From an uncultured Clostridia bacterium (lineage in GTDB: Bacteria; Bacillota; Clostridia; Christensenellales; Aristaeellaceae), in contig CAKUKM010000006.1 of the NCBI GenBank assembly GCA_934663595.1, forward strand, positions 67,629-131,628: DNA of 64,000 bases, written 5' to 3'. The notes below the pieces were generated by a model. The model searched no databases and was not told the DNA's origin. It saw only the letters and a list, made by a program, of their open reading frames with translations. Shown one piece after another: positions 34,599-43,064 of this stretch (position 1 is its first letter; each line of letters starts with the position of its first letter). Position numbers and translations under genes: made by a program.

Positions 34599-35921
34599 TT
34601 ACGGCAACACCTTTCCCGTAAGGTCGTATGCATCCGCGCCGGTGATTTCCACCTGAACATACGTGCCCGGCGCGAGCTCGCGATCGGTTTCCAGCCAGAT
34701 CACGCCGTCGCTCTCCGGCGCTTCCTTGAGCGAGCGGCCGTAGGGGCGGCCGTCCTCGTCGAAGCCGTCTACGAGCACCTCGCATTTTTCGCCGATGCGG
34801 GCCTCGTTCAGCTCCATCGAAATCGCCTGCTGCAGCATCATCAGCTGGTCCAGGCGGCGGGTTTTGGTTTCCTCGTCGATCTGATTCGGCATCTTCGCCG
34901 CCTTTGTGCCCTCCTCGGGCGAATAGGTGAACGCGCCGAGGCGCTCGAACCGCGCGGTTTTGACGAAGTCCATCAGCTCCTCGAACTGCGCCTCCGTCTC
35001 GCCCGGGAAGCCGACGATCATCGTCGTGCGCACGAGCAGACCGCGGCGATGGCATTCATCGATCCGGCTGCGAATCCATTCGGACGTGCCGCGCCTGTTC
35101 ATTTGTATGAGCAGCTCGTCGTTAATATGCTGAAGCGGCAGATCCAGATATTTCGCGACCTTCGGAAGCCGCGCAATCGTGTCGAGCAGGCGATCCTCCG
35201 TCGAATCCGGATAGCAATACAGCACGCGCACCCAATGGATCTTCTCGATCGCGCTGACCGCCTCGAGCAGCTCCGGCAGCAGATAATGGCCGTCGCCCAG
35301 ATCGCAGCCATAGCGCGAGGTGTCCTGCGCAATCAGCGTAATTTCGGTAACGCCCTGCTCGGCGAGGGCTTTGCATTCGTCCACGATATCCTCGAACGGG
35401 CGCGACGCATAGCGGCCGCGAATCAGCGGAATCGCGCAATAGGTGCAGCGGTTGTCGCAGCCGTCGGAGATTTTTACGTATGCCGAATAGCCCGGTGTGG
35501 TCAGCACGCGGGGCGTATGCAGAAAGCGCGCGCCGTTGGCGATGTAGCATGGGCGCTCGCCGGCGTTTGCTTCGGACAGCATTTCGGAAAGGCGCGCGTA
35601 ATCGCGAACGCCCATGATGCCGTCGATTTCGGGAATTTCGCTCATCAGCGCGTCCGGATACCGCTGCGCGAGGCAGCCGGTCACGAACAGCTTTTGGAGC
35701 TTTCCGCCCTTTTTGTATTGCGCCATATCGAAAATCGCCTCGATGGATTCCTCCTTCGCCGATTCGATAAAGCCGCAGGTATTGACAAATATAACGTCCG
35801 CCTCCGCGGGATCTGCAACAATTTCCATGCCCTGCTCGCGCAGCATGCCCAAGAGATTCTCCGAGTCCACGCGATTCTTCGCGCAGCCCAGCGATACAAG
35901 GCCGACCTTCGTAATGCTCAT
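34599..35921 (-). CDS. rimO: Ribosomal protein S12 methylthiotransferase
   Basis: A 440-residue radical-SAM enzyme that adds a methylthio group to an aspartate of ribosomal protein S12. The N-terminal UPF0004 domain carries cysteines (SLGCAKN, VNTCGFI, VTGCLAQRY) for one cluster; the radical-SAM motif CDNRCTYCAIP (CxxxCxxC) binds the second; a TRAM domain forms the C terminus. The family tag SLGCAKNRVDSE supports RimO over MiaB. GGGGAGAG lies before the ATG. pgsA follows with no gap. Confidence 0.95.
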   Translation of the reverse strand: MSITKVGLVSLGCAKNRVDSENLLGMLREQGMEIVADPAEADVIFVNTCGFIESAKEESIEAIFDMAQYKKGGKLQKLFVTGCLAQRYPDALMSEIPEIDGIMGVRDYARLSEMLSEANAGERPCYIANGARFLHTPRVLTTPGYSAYVKISDGCDNRCTYCAIPLIRGRYASRPFEDIVDECKALAEQGVTEITLIAQDTSRYGCDLGDGHYLLPELLEAVSAIEKIHWVRVLYCYPDSTEDRLLDTIARLPKVAKYLDLPLQHINDELLIQMNRRGTSEWIRSRIDECHRRGLLVRTTMIVGFPGETEAQFEELMDFVKTARFERLGAFTYSPEEGTKAAKMPNQIDEETKTRRLDQLMMLQQAISMELNEARIGEKCEVLVDGFDEDGRPYGRSLKEAPESDGVIWLETDRELAPGTYVQVEITGADAYDLTGKVLP

Positions 35922-35950
35922 AGCGCATCTCTCCCCTGTTTACTGCCCCC

Positions 35951-35979
35951 ATTATAGACCATTTCCATAGGGAAATCAA
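35951..35979 (-). promoter_or_regulatory. Promoter of rimO-pgsA
   Basis: Minus strand TTGATT (35979-35974), 17 bp, TATAAT (35956-35951), 30 bases before the rimO start. Confidence 0.85.
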
Positions 35980-36005
35980 GAAAGAGAAGGTTATGAAAAG
36001 CCGCG

Positions 36006-36170
36006 CTACGGCGCGATTCCGGCCAGACCTTCCAGCGCCTGCAGCTGGCCGACCGCGCCCGCCACGCACGCCGCCGACGCGCCCAGCAGCACCGCGATCA
36101 GGAGCATAATCATAATCGAGTTCAGCGCGCCGCCGACGCATCTGGCAAGCATTCTTTTAAGTTCCCCCAT
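36006..36170 (-). CDS. Small membrane protein, unknown function
   Basis: A possible 54-residue peptide with one long hydrophobic segment (SIMIMLLIAVLLGASAACV) after a basic N terminus (ELKRMLARC) and a short, mildly acidic tail. GGGAGG lies nine bases before the ATG, which supports real translation. rimO downstream has its own promoter, so the two need not be co-transcribed. I do not recognise a family. A ten-residue longer reading lacks a ribosome binding site. Confidence 0.5.
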   Translation of the reverse strand: MGELKRMLARCVGGALNSIMIMLLIAVLLGASAACVAGAVGQLQALEGLAGIAP

Positions 36171-36242
36171 ATTTTCCCGCCTCCCGCGCATTTCTGTCAT
36201 TTAGAATAACGCATTCGGCGCGAAATTATCCTCTTCCCAATC

Positions 36243-36273
36243 AAAAATCCGGCAGGAAGAAATTCCCGCCGGA
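36243..36273 (-). terminator. Terminator after the sugar isomerase gene
   Basis: TCCGGCAGGA (36248-36257) pairs with TCCCGCCGGA (36264-36273) with minor mismatch. On the minus strand five T follow. Confidence 0.75.
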
Positions 36274-36279
36274 CAAATC

Positions 36280-37170
36280 TCATTTCTGATCCCAAGGATT
36301 CGGGATGTAATCGCCGCCGCGGCACCACTTCAGATACGAAAGCGCGTGCTTCTGCGCGGTGGTTTCCCATTCGCCGCGATACACCGGATCGTGATAGCCC
36401 TCGACGCAGATATCGCCCGCATAGCCGCCGAGATGCAGAATCGTGAACACGTCGCGCCAGTTCGTGTCGCCGAAGCCCGGCGTGCGCTCGGGCGCGTAGC
36501 AGTCCGTATCGCACAGCACGCCGTTTTCGCGAACGTACGCCCAATCGACCGACGCGTCCTTGCCATGGACGTGGTAGACCTTCCTGACCCACTTGCGCAG
36601 CTGCGCGATCGGATCAATCAGCTGAATCAGCTGGTGCGCCGGCTCCCATTCCAGACCGACGGAATCGCTGGGAACTTCATTGAACATCGCTTCCCACGCG
36701 CGCGGATTGATCGCGATATTGCAGGTCGCGCGCTGCCAGCAGCCGCTCATCGGGCAATTCTCAATTGCCAGTCGCACGCCGCGATCCTCGGCGCGTTTCG
36801 CAAGCTCCCGATACACCTCGCCGAAGCGCGTAAACGCCGCGTCGATCGGCTGGCCCTCGAGCGCGCCGGCAAAGGTCGAAACGGTCTTTGCGCCGTAGAG
36901 ATGCGCGCAATCGATCGCCTTTTCGAGGTTGTGCAGGTGATCCTCATGCTCCAGCGCGTTGCAGTAATAGCCCAGCGTCGTGATTTCCACGCCGTGCTCT
37001 TCGGCGAACGCCTTCATGCGCGGGCCCTGTTCGGCCACATCCACGCCGTGATACTCCATGTGGAAATTGATCGACATGGTTTCAAACCCGAGCTGCATCA
37101 GCGCCGGCGCCCAGCTTTCGGCGAGGTGGCCGGGAATGCAGGTTCCGATGCGAATCTGAGGATATTTCAT
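36280..37170 (-). CDS. Sugar phosphate isomerase/epimerase (xylose isomerase-like barrel)
   Basis: A 296-residue protein of the AP-endonuclease-2/IolE-like barrel family. Probable metal ligands are Glu in LAIENCPMSG, the Glu/His of GLEWEPAHQL, His in KVYHVHGKDAS and Glu in ICVEGYHDPVY. Members isomerise or epimerise sugars or inositols in the cytosol. It is a single-gene unit here, so the substrate is unknown. GGGGGAG lies before the ATG. Confidence 0.88.
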   Translation of the reverse strand: MKYPQIRIGTCIPGHLAESWAPALMQLGFETMSINFHMEYHGVDVAEQGPRMKAFAEEHGVEITTLGYYCNALEHEDHLHNLEKAIDCAHLYGAKTVSTFAGALEGQPIDAAFTRFGEVYRELAKRAEDRGVRLAIENCPMSGCWQRATCNIAINPRAWEAMFNEVPSDSVGLEWEPAHQLIQLIDPIAQLRKWVRKVYHVHGKDASVDWAYVRENGVLCDTDCYAPERTPGFGDTNWRDVFTILHLGGYAGDICVEGYHDPVYRGEWETTAQKHALSYLKWCRGGDYIPNPWDQK

Positions 37171-37232
37171 GGAAGCTCTCCCCCTTTTATTATGGATAAT
37201 TCATCAATTCGATATGCGCGCGGAAAATCCTG

Positions 37233-37541
37233 CTAAACCAGAACCAGCTCCGAAAGAAATACCGCCGCGCAGGCCACGCCCGCGACCGGCAGCAGTCCCT
37301 TGCCGCGCCACGCCATGATCAGCGCCGCCGCAAAGCCGATCCACGCCGAAATCGGGCTGGCCGTGGCCGACAGAATCGCCGGAAACGTCATGACCGACAG
37401 CGTGACATACGGAACGTAATACAGAAATGATTTGAGGAACCGGCTCTTGATTTCGCCGCGAATCAGCGTAAGCGGCAGCACGCGCACCAGATAGCTCACC
37501 GCCGCCATCGAAAGGATATACAGATAGGGATTGCCCTTCAT
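37233..37541 (-). CDS. azlD: AzlD family protein (second pair)
   Basis: A 102-residue hydrophobic protein with four helices and the AzlD segment VSYLVRVLPLTLIRGEI. It is the small partner of the AzlC-type exporter encoded directly upstream; the start ATG abuts the azlC stop with no gap. Confidence 0.85.
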   Translation of the reverse strand: MKGNPYLYILSMAAVSYLVRVLPLTLIRGEIKSRFLKSFLYYVPYVTLSVMTFPAILSATASPISAWIGFAAALIMAWRGKGLLPVAGVACAAVFLSELVLV

Positions 37542-38255
37542 TTACGCGTCCCTCCCTTCGGAAACCGGAAACAGCGCCGCCGCCGCCGCGGAAATCAGCA
37601 CTGTGAGCAATATCACGCGCGCGCCCTCGGACACGAACGCAAACAGCGGCGCGAGCGCAACCAGCGCGCTCAGGCCCATCGAAATCGCCACCAGCCCCAG
37701 AATCACGCGGCTCTTGCGCGCCGGCGGAATCACAATCGCCACAAACATGCCGTACAGCGCCACGCTCAGCGCGCTCACCAGCCGCGCCGGCAGCGCGTTG
37801 CCCATAAGAACGCCCAAATACGTTCCGATCGCCCAGCCCGGCAACGCCACCAGCATCGCGCCATACGCGTAATGCGGATTCAGCTTGCCCGGAACCGAAA
37901 CGCAAATGCCGAATATTTCGTCCGTTACATCAAAGCCCACGATGAATCGCGACCGCAGCGGCGCGGACGCATCGAATTTCTGGCTGAGCGCGCAGCTCAT
38001 CAGCAGATACCGCGCGTTTGCAATCAGCGTCATCAGTGCCACCTCGAAATAGCCCGCGCCCGCGCCAATCAGCGTAAACGCCGCGAATTCGCCCGCGGAG
38101 GCGTTGTTCAGCAGGCTCGCCAGCATCGCCTGAAACGCCGAAAGCCCCGCGCTGTGCGCCGCGATGCCCAGCGAAAACGACACCGCGAAATACCCCGTTG
38201 CAATCGGCATGCCGTCGCGCACGCCGCGGCGGAGCCAGACTCTGTTTTCATTCAT
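37542..38255 (-). CDS. azlC: AzlC family exporter (second pair)
   Basis: A 237-residue membrane protein. Typical segments are GMPIATGYFAVSFSLGIAA, NNASAGEFAAFTLIGAG and ANARYLLMSCALSQKF. It should export small amino acids with its AzlD partner. The start at 38255 lies inside the end of the EamA gene (8-base overlap) after GAGGACAGGG, so the three genes form one transcript of small-molecule exporters. Confidence 0.88.
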   Translation of the reverse strand: MNENRVWLRRGVRDGMPIATGYFAVSFSLGIAAHSAGLSAFQAMLASLLNNASAGEFAAFTLIGAGAGYFEVALMTLIANARYLLMSCALSQKFDASAPLRSRFIVGFDVTDEIFGICVSVPGKLNPHYAYGAMLVALPGWAIGTYLGVLMGNALPARLVSALSVALYGMFVAIVIPPARKSRVILGLVAISMGLSALVALAPLFAFVSEGARVILLTVLISAAAAALFPVSEGRDA

Positions 38256-39141
38256 TGCCCTGTCCTCGAATCGTTTTTTTGTCCGGCAGCTGCGCAATCA
38301 GCGTAAATGCCAGAATCATCGCGCCGCCCAGCAGCTGAACGGCCGTCGTCGGCTCGCGCAGAATCAGACAGCCCGCGAGGATGGCGACCATCGGGTCGAT
38401 ATAGCCCAAAAACGCCGCCTCCTGGCCGGACAGCCGCGCAAGCCCGGAGAAATACATCGAAAACGCCAGCGCCGTGTGAATCAGTCCGAGCACGAAAAAG
38501 ATAATCCATTCGCGGCCCGAGATCCTTTCCAAGTGAACGCCCTCCGAAAGCGCGACATAGACGGCCAGAACCGCCGTCGCCGCAGCGAACTGCAAAATCG
38601 TGCGCTCCACGCCGCCGACGGAGCGAATCTGCGTATTGAGCAATATCACCGTCGCATACAATATCGCCGCGCCCAGTCCGCACGCCACGCCCGCCGGACG
38701 AATCGATCCGGAAAAAACGTCCGGCCCGATCGTGAGCAGCAATCCCGCCGCCGCGCCGACAAAGCACAGCCCGCGCTTCGCGCCCATCCGCTCGTGAAAC
38801 AGCGCCGCGCCCGCCACCGCCACGATCACCGGCGCGAAATAATAAAGCAGCGTCGCAATCTGAACGGACACGTAATTGTAGGCCTCGAACAGGAGAATCC
38901 AGTTGACGCCCATCGCCGCGCCGGACGCGAGCAGCAGCAGCATTTCCCTTTTCGATTCAACGCGAAGTCCGCGCCCGCCGCGCAGCAGATACGCGCTCGC
39001 CAGCGCAATCAGCGCAATCGCCGCGCGCAGCAGCGCAATCATCGCGCTGGAGGCGTGCACCTGCCGCACAAACAGCGGAAGCGTTCCAAAAATCGCCATG
39101 GAAAGCGCGACGTTCAGCCGCGCCCGAGCCGTTGCATTCAT
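38248..39141 (-). CDS. EamA/DMT family transporter
   Basis: A 297-residue protein with ten helices in two EamA repeats (first about 10-140, second about 150-290; e.g. VQIATLLYYFAPVIVAV and EAAFLGYIDPMVAILAG). Family members export amino acids or other metabolites. The ATG at 39141 follows AAAGG; longer readings run back over the terminator of the PHP gene. It heads an operon with the second azlCD pair. Confidence 0.88.
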   Translation of the reverse strand: MNATARARLNVALSMAIFGTLPLFVRQVHASSAMIALLRAAIALIALASAYLLRGGRGLRVESKREMLLLLASGAAMGVNWILLFEAYNYVSVQIATLLYYFAPVIVAVAGAALFHERMGAKRGLCFVGAAAGLLLTIGPDVFSGSIRPAGVACGLGAAILYATVILLNTQIRSVGGVERTILQFAAATAVLAVYVALSEGVHLERISGREWIIFFVLGLIHTALAFSMYFSGLARLSGQEAAFLGYIDPMVAILAGCLILREPTTAVQLLGGAMILAFTLIAQLPDKKTIRGQGNE

Positions 39142-39169
39142 AATTTCGTTGCCTTTCAAAATTTGGAAA

Positions 39170-39206
39170 AATAAGCGCGGACGCCCCGCCGGGGGAACGT
39201 CCGCGC
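39170..39206 (-). terminator. Terminator after the PHP gene
   Basis: GCGCGGACGCCCC (39175-39187) pairs with GGGGAACGTCCGCGC (39192-39206) with a small bulge. On the minus strand TTATTTTTCC follows. Confidence 0.82.
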
Positions 39207-39221
39207 GCAACCTTTCATCGT

Positions 39222-40490
39222 TTACGGGCGCATTTTCAGGCCGAATTCGGAGAATGCCTTTACGCGATCGGAGAGGTTTTTCCACTGCGCGCAGGATTTT
39301 TCGCTGAACAGGCCGTCCTCGGGATTCGCGGTCGAGCGCCATTCATGCGCAATCAGCGCCCACGTGGCCTCATACAGATTGGCGAATTCCGGATCGCGCT
39401 GCGCCTCGCACACAAACGACTGGCGCGGCGAATTGATATCCTCGCCGGAAATCTGGAAGAGATTGAATTTCTCGCACAGCCCGCGCACGCGCGTCAGCTG
39501 CGCCTTCGTGTTGCGCGAGGGCATATACGTGACCGCGCGGAAGCCGATCGACGCATAGTATTCCATCAGCTCGTCCAGGAAATCGTCCTCGAACTTCTGC
39601 GCGCGCTTGTCGCCGGTTACGCTGTCGCCCACGTCGCCCAGATACGCCGCCGCGGAGATCGCGCCGACCTTTTCGGAAATTTCCAGCATTTCGCGCACGT
39701 CGGGCAGCTCGTCCGTCGCCGGCACATAGAACCGCGAAATCAGCTGCGATTTGATCCAGCCCAGCAGGTCGTACATGCGGTGCGGGTTCGCCTCGTCGGT
39801 CAGATAGCCCTTTACCTTTTCGGAAATCGGCAGCTTCAGCTCCTTTTCAATAAACGAAATCAGCTTTTCGCCGGAGCCGACCACGTCCAGCATGCGATAC
39901 GCCAGCGCGCTGGACAGATGCCGCTCGGTCACGCTGCCGCCCTTTGCGTAATTCGAAAGGGGCAGCACGTCGGAATCGAAATCGATCGCAATTCCATACC
40001 GGCCCATCATGCCGTTGATCGCTTCCACCATTTTGCGATTGCGCGCGTTGCGCTTTTCGCGATACGGGGCCATGAAGCGGTTCAGCTCGGCCGCGCGATT
40101 GTGCGGAACGCCGTGCAGCGCCATATACAATACGCCCGGCTGGTCGGGATTGTTCAGCTTCTTATCGGCAAACGGCGTGTTCAGCATGCTCACGCGCACC
40201 TCCATGCCAATCGTGGCCGCGATGCCCGCGATCTGCGCCGCCTCCAGGAATTCCTCCGCGCCAGCGATGGAATCGTGATCCATCAGGCCGCACGTGCACA
40301 GTCCCGCCTCGCGCGCGAACCAGACCGCCGCCGTCGGGGAATAGGGCGAAAAAGAATAGGTGGTATGAATGTGGTTGTTCACGTCGCGGCCGGTCTCCGG
40401 AACGGGCTCCCCGGCCACCATCTTCTCGAGATTCACCAGCGCCTGATCGCCGTTCAGCAGACAAAGCCGCTCCTGACGCGTATAAGCCAT
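39222..40490 (-). CDS. PHP-domain metal-dependent phosphoesterase
   Basis: A 422-residue protein with PHP motifs: NNHIHTTYSFSPYSP (HxH metal motif), LMDHDSIAG, IGMEVRVS and GEDINSPRQS near the end. PHP proteins hydrolyse phosphoesters with two or three metals. This is a long version with an inserted helical region (about residues 140-260) that may bind the substrate. Substrate is unknown. GAAGGAG precedes the ATG. It has its own promoter and terminator. Confidence 0.88.
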   Translation of the reverse strand: MAYTRQERLCLLNGDQALVNLEKMVAGEPVPETGRDVNNHIHTTYSFSPYSPTAAVWFAREAGLCTCGLMDHDSIAGAEEFLEAAQIAGIAATIGMEVRVSMLNTPFADKKLNNPDQPGVLYMALHGVPHNRAAELNRFMAPYREKRNARNRKMVEAINGMMGRYGIAIDFDSDVLPLSNYAKGGSVTERHLSSALAYRMLDVVGSGEKLISFIEKELKLPISEKVKGYLTDEANPHRMYDLLGWIKSQLISRFYVPATDELPDVREMLEISEKVGAISAAAYLGDVGDSVTGDKRAQKFEDDFLDELMEYYASIGFRAVTYMPSRNTKAQLTRVRGLCEKFNLFQISGEDINSPRQSFVCEAQRDPEFANLYEATWALIAHEWRSTANPEDGLFSEKSCAQWKNLSDRVKAFSEFGLKMRP

Positions 40491-40539
40491 GCTCTTTCGT
40501 CTCCTTCATATCGGAATTGCACCGTAAATAGCCACCTCT

Positions 40540-40568
40540 ATTGTATCACGCCGCGCCCCGCCGCGCAA
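40540..40568 (-). promoter_or_regulatory. Promoter of the PHP gene
   Basis: Minus strand TTGCGC (40568-40563), 17 bp, TACAAT (40545-40540), 50 bases before the start codon. Because PHP has this promoter, the convergent promoter at 41049-41078 is not needed for it. Confidence 0.7.
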
Positions 40569-40723
40569 GCCGCGCCGATGGAAATCCTGTTAAGCGCGCG
40601 TTTTTGGTGGCTCGAAGGCGGATGGGGCAGTGAAAATGGCAATGCTCGGTCATGTGTCGAAGGCGGGGCGATTTGCATGGGAAAGCGGCCGTTTTTGCTG
40701 AAACGGCCGCCGGAAAACATTAT

Positions 40724-40752
40724 TTGACGCGCAGATGGCGCTGTGTTATAAT
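40724..40752 (+). promoter_or_regulatory. Promoter of the small hydrophobic peptide (toxin-like) gene
   Basis: TTGACG (40724-40729), 17 bp, TATAAT (40747-40752) with an extended TGT. A GC hairpin (40685-40694 with 40701-40710) lies just upstream. Transcription would begin near 40759, giving an 84-nt leader. From 40569 to 40684 I see no gene. Confidence 0.85.
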
Positions 40753-40842
40753 ACAAATGGAATCTCCGGATTCCCGGCAGGAAGGAAACAGATGGCGCTT
40801 GGCTTTTCACCTCTGAATACGAAAGTTGAAGGAGGTGAGATC

Positions 40843-40938
40843 ATGTCTGACTTCGAGATTATCTCCGCGGTCGTTATGATCATCTCTCTTGTACTGAAAG
40901 CGATCAAGTTCGGTCGCGACACCAAGAACAAGAAGTAA
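40843..40938 (+). CDS. Hydrophobic mini-protein, type I toxin-like (TxpA/holin-like)
   Basis: A 31-residue peptide with one membrane segment (FEIISAVVMIISLVLKAI) and a basic tail (KFGRDTKNKK), in the form of TxpA/Fst/holin-like type I toxins. AAGGAGGTGA (40829-40838) is an ideal anti-16S match just before the ATG. A longer in-frame start (ATG 40792, weaker AAGGA) would add 17 residues encoding the Shine-Dalgarno region itself and is less likely. A hairpin follows the stop, and a convergent promoter faces it. In such systems the peptide damages the membrane and an antisense RNA blocks its mRNA. Toxicity is not shown here. Confidence 0.72.
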   Translation: MSDFEIISAVVMIISLVLKAIKFGRDTKNKK

Positions 40939-40942
40939 TGCT

Positions 40943-41042
40943 AAAAGCAAAGCCGCCATCCAGCGCTAACTGGTGACGGCCTTGCTCTTTGATTAGCGAT
41001 AATCAGAGGGGAGAAGCCTTTCCCGAAGCGTCATCCCTTCCT
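40943..41042 (-). ncRNA. Candidate antisense RNA to the toxin-like mRNA
   Basis: A transcript from the minus-strand promoter at 41049-41078 would start near 41042 and end at the shared hairpin, about 100 nt, with no start codon in a good context. If the plus transcript reads past the hairpin, the two overlap at their 3' ends, as TxpA and RatA do in B. subtilis. No RNA data are available, so the exact ends are estimates. Confidence 0.55.
40946..40986. terminator. Shared hairpin at the 3' ends of toxin-like mRNA and antisense RNA
   Basis: AGCAAAGCCGCCATCCAG (40946-40963) pairs with CTGGTGACGGCCTTGCT (40970-40986) with a few mismatches. Short T runs follow on both strands (CTTT on plus, TTTT on minus), as expected for a bidirectional terminator between convergent transcripts. 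Confidence 0.68.
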
Positions 41043-41048
41043 GCCGTT

Positions 41049-41078
41049 ATTATAGCACGGTTCCCCGCGCGCTGTCAA
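41049..41078 (-). promoter_or_regulatory. Consensus promoter of the candidate antisense RNA
   Basis: Minus strand TTGACA (41078-41073), 18 bp, TATAAT (41054-41049), plus TGC before the -10. It is a full consensus at both boxes. No open reading frame follows on this strand until the PHP gene some 560 bases later. Confidence 0.85.
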
Positions 41079-41100
41079 TACGCGCAATCTCATTATGCCA

Positions 41101-41128
41101 AATCGCCGGAGGATCTGCCTCCGGCGAT
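41101..41128 (-). terminator. Terminator of the acetyltransferase operon
   Basis: AATCGCCGGAGG (41101-41112) pairs with GCCTCCGGCGATT (41117-41129 region), a 12-bp stem with a short loop. The T run on the minus strand is short. Confidence 0.7.
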
Positions 41129-41132
41129 TTAT

Positions 41133-42134
41133 TTACAGCTCTATCCAGTAGCGCTCCGTGTTCTCGATCGTATTTGCATATTGGCCGCCCGCGCGGAGGA
41201 TCGTTTTCCTCGACGCGGGATTATCGCAATCGCAGGTCAGCAGCACGCGTTTCTCGCCCGCCGCGCGGCATTTGGGCAGCAGCAGGCGCAGCATCTGCGC
41301 GGCATAGCCCCTTCCGCGCTCGCTCGGGCGCACGCTATAGCCAATATGGCCGCAGGTGCGGGCCAGCGTTTCCGTAAGCGGCCGGCGAAAATCCAAGATT
41401 CCAATCAGCCGATCGTCCGCCATGCGCACCGCGAGATACACCGTGCTCGGCACATAGCCGCTTCCGTATTTCTCCATCAGCCGTGAATCGAATTTCGCCC
41501 ATTCCTCGAAGGACACGACGTCCTCCAGCCCGGCGCAGCCGTCGAGCGAATCGCCGCTTTCCTGCATTTCCGCGCGATATTCCATCACCTGCGCGGCGTA
41601 TCGCGGGCTCGGCGCAGCCAGCTTCAGCCGATCGTATACAAATCGCGTGTGCGGCATGTCGATTCCGCGATAATGCTTCGTCCAGCGATCCTTCGGGTAC
41701 AGCCCGTTGCGGCGCGCAACGCCCTGCGACGCGGCGTTTGTATCGCGAATGATCGAGCAGACCTCCTCCGCGCACAGCACGTTGAACGCATAATCCATGC
41801 AGGCGCGGGCCGCCTCCGTCGCATAGCTGCGGCGCCAGAACGCGCGATTGAACAAATAGCCGACCTCGAGCACCTCGCGGCCGTTCCATTCCTGCATCGT
41901 AAGCCCGCACTGGCCGATCATTTTGCCTGTTTCCTTCAGGATCACCGCCCACAGCCCGAAGCCGTAGCGGCGATACCGCGCGAGCTGGTTGTTCAGCCAT
42001 GCGCGAATTTCGCCCTCGGAAAACGCGCCGTTGTAGGCGGTCATCGTTTCCGGATCGCCCAGAATTTCAGCCAGGGCCGCGAAATCGCCCTCGTTCATTT
42101 CGCGCAGAATCAGGCGCTGCGTTTGCAGAATCAT
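41133..42134 (-). CDS. Fused double GNAT acetyltransferase
   Basis: A 333-residue protein that joins two GNAT domains. The N-terminal half (1-170) is RimJ/RimL-like: TQRLILREMNEGDF, MIGQCGLTMQEWNGREVLEVGY and FWRRSYATEAARACMDYAF (CoA loop). The C-terminal half (about 175-333) has its own CoA motif VRPSERGRGYAAQMLRLLLP. GNAT enzymes transfer acetyl groups from acetyl-CoA to amines, including antibiotics and proteins; the targets are unknown. It is last in a four-gene operon and overlaps the next GNAT gene as ATGA. Confidence 0.9.
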   Translation of the reverse strand: MILQTQRLILREMNEGDFAALAEILGDPETMTAYNGAFSEGEIRAWLNNQLARYRRYGFGLWAVILKETGKMIGQCGLTMQEWNGREVLEVGYLFNRAFWRRSYATEAARACMDYAFNVLCAEEVCSIIRDTNAASQGVARRNGLYPKDRWTKHYRGIDMPHTRFVYDRLKLAAPSPRYAAQVMEYRAEMQESGDSLDGCAGLEDVVSFEEWAKFDSRLMEKYGSGYVPSTVYLAVRMADDRLIGILDFRRPLTETLARTCGHIGYSVRPSERGRGYAAQMLRLLLPKCRAAGEKRVLLTCDCDNPASRKTILRAGGQYANTIENTERYWIEL

Positions 42135-42583
42135 GCTCGTTTTCCTCCGTCCAGCCTGTATCGCGGGCCTTCCTCGCCCAGCGTTCCCGTCGGCTGAAAG
42201 CCCAGCTTTTTCAATATGTGCGCGGAAATTGCGTTGTCCGGCAGCGTTTCCGCCTCTACGGCCTTTACGCCCCGCTCAAACGCCCAGTCGATCATCGCGC
42301 GCACGCCCTCCGTGGCATAGCCGCGCCCGCGATAGCCCTCGTCGATTCCATAGCCGATCTCGGGCGCGTCGCCGGGGCCCTTAAAGCACGCGTCGCCCAC
42401 CAGCTCGCCCGTTTCCTTTAAATAGAATCCCCACGCGGTATACCACAGCGCGTGCTCCGGGTCGCTCTGCGCGCCGGCGAGCATTTCGCAATATGCCTCG
42501 TCGCCCGTTTGCCGAATGCGAGCGTTCAGCGCGTCCAAATCCATCGGCACGAGATTCAGCCGCCGCGTCGCCAGCGCGTTCAT
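42131..42583 (-). CDS. GNAT acetyltransferase
   Basis: A 150-residue RimJ/RimL-type acetyltransferase: TRRLNLVPMDLDAL at the start, LVGDACFKGPGDAPEIGYGI and the CoA loop YRGRGYATEGVRAMIDWAFE. It overlaps both neighbours by four bases (ATGA), so it is translated together with the effector-binding-like protein and the fused GNAT. Confidence 0.9.
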   Translation of the reverse strand: MNALATRRLNLVPMDLDALNARIRQTGDEAYCEMLAGAQSDPEHALWYTAWGFYLKETGELVGDACFKGPGDAPEIGYGIDEGYRGRGYATEGVRAMIDWAFERGVKAVEAETLPDNAISAHILKKLGFQPTGTLGEEGPRYRLDGGKRA

Positions 42584-43062
42584 GCGCGCACCTCAATCGG
42601 GAAATACAGATCCTCTATTGAAATTCCCTCAGCCATCAGCTCGCCTGGCGAAACGATCTGGAACATCGCGTATTTCTCCGGCCTGCCCGGGCCGTTCTGA
42701 TACGGGCGGAAGCGCTCGCTCGCATTCGCCCAGTCGCGCAGCGCCTCGAACGTCTGCATCCAGTCCGCCGCGCCGTCCAGATCCGCGTTCAGGCAGGAGG
42801 CCACCGCAAACAGTCCGCCCGGCAGCGTAACCATTTCAAACCCGCCCGCGTCGCATTCTCCCTCGGGCAGCGCGTAAAACCATTCGCGCGCGCCGATCCG
42901 CTCATTATAGCGCATGAAATCGCGCGGATGCAGCTCATTTCGAAGCGAGGCATGAAAACCGCTGAACCAGCGATTGAACGCCTCAAACCGCGCGCCGTCC
43001 ACAAGCGCCCCCGAATACGCCGCCCGCATGTCCGGCAGCGCTAGAATTCTGATGTTCTGCAT
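42580..43062 (-). CDS. GyrI/AraC effector-binding-like protein
   Basis: A 160-residue protein with the look of a stand-alone GyrI-like (SOUL/effector-binding) domain: LPDMRAAYSGALVD near the start, then WFYALPEGECDAGGFEMVTLPGGLFAVASC and a late pairing strand before FQIVSPGELMAEG. In AraC relatives this fold binds small molecules. With three acetyltransferases and a flavin-type protein, a role in handling a small amine or drug is possible but not shown. Confidence 0.68.
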   Translation of the reverse strand: MQNIRILALPDMRAAYSGALVDGARFEAFNRWFSGFHASLRNELHPRDFMRYNERIGAREWFYALPEGECDAGGFEMVTLPGGLFAVASCLNADLDGAADWMQTFEALRDWANASERFRPYQNGPGRPEKYAMFQIVSPGELMAEGISIEDLYFPIEVRA

Positions 43063-43064
43063 GT

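Noticed and set aside
36006..36200. Longer start of the small membrane protein at 36200
   Set aside because: GGGAGG fits the ATG at 36170; the upstream ATG has no ribosome binding site.
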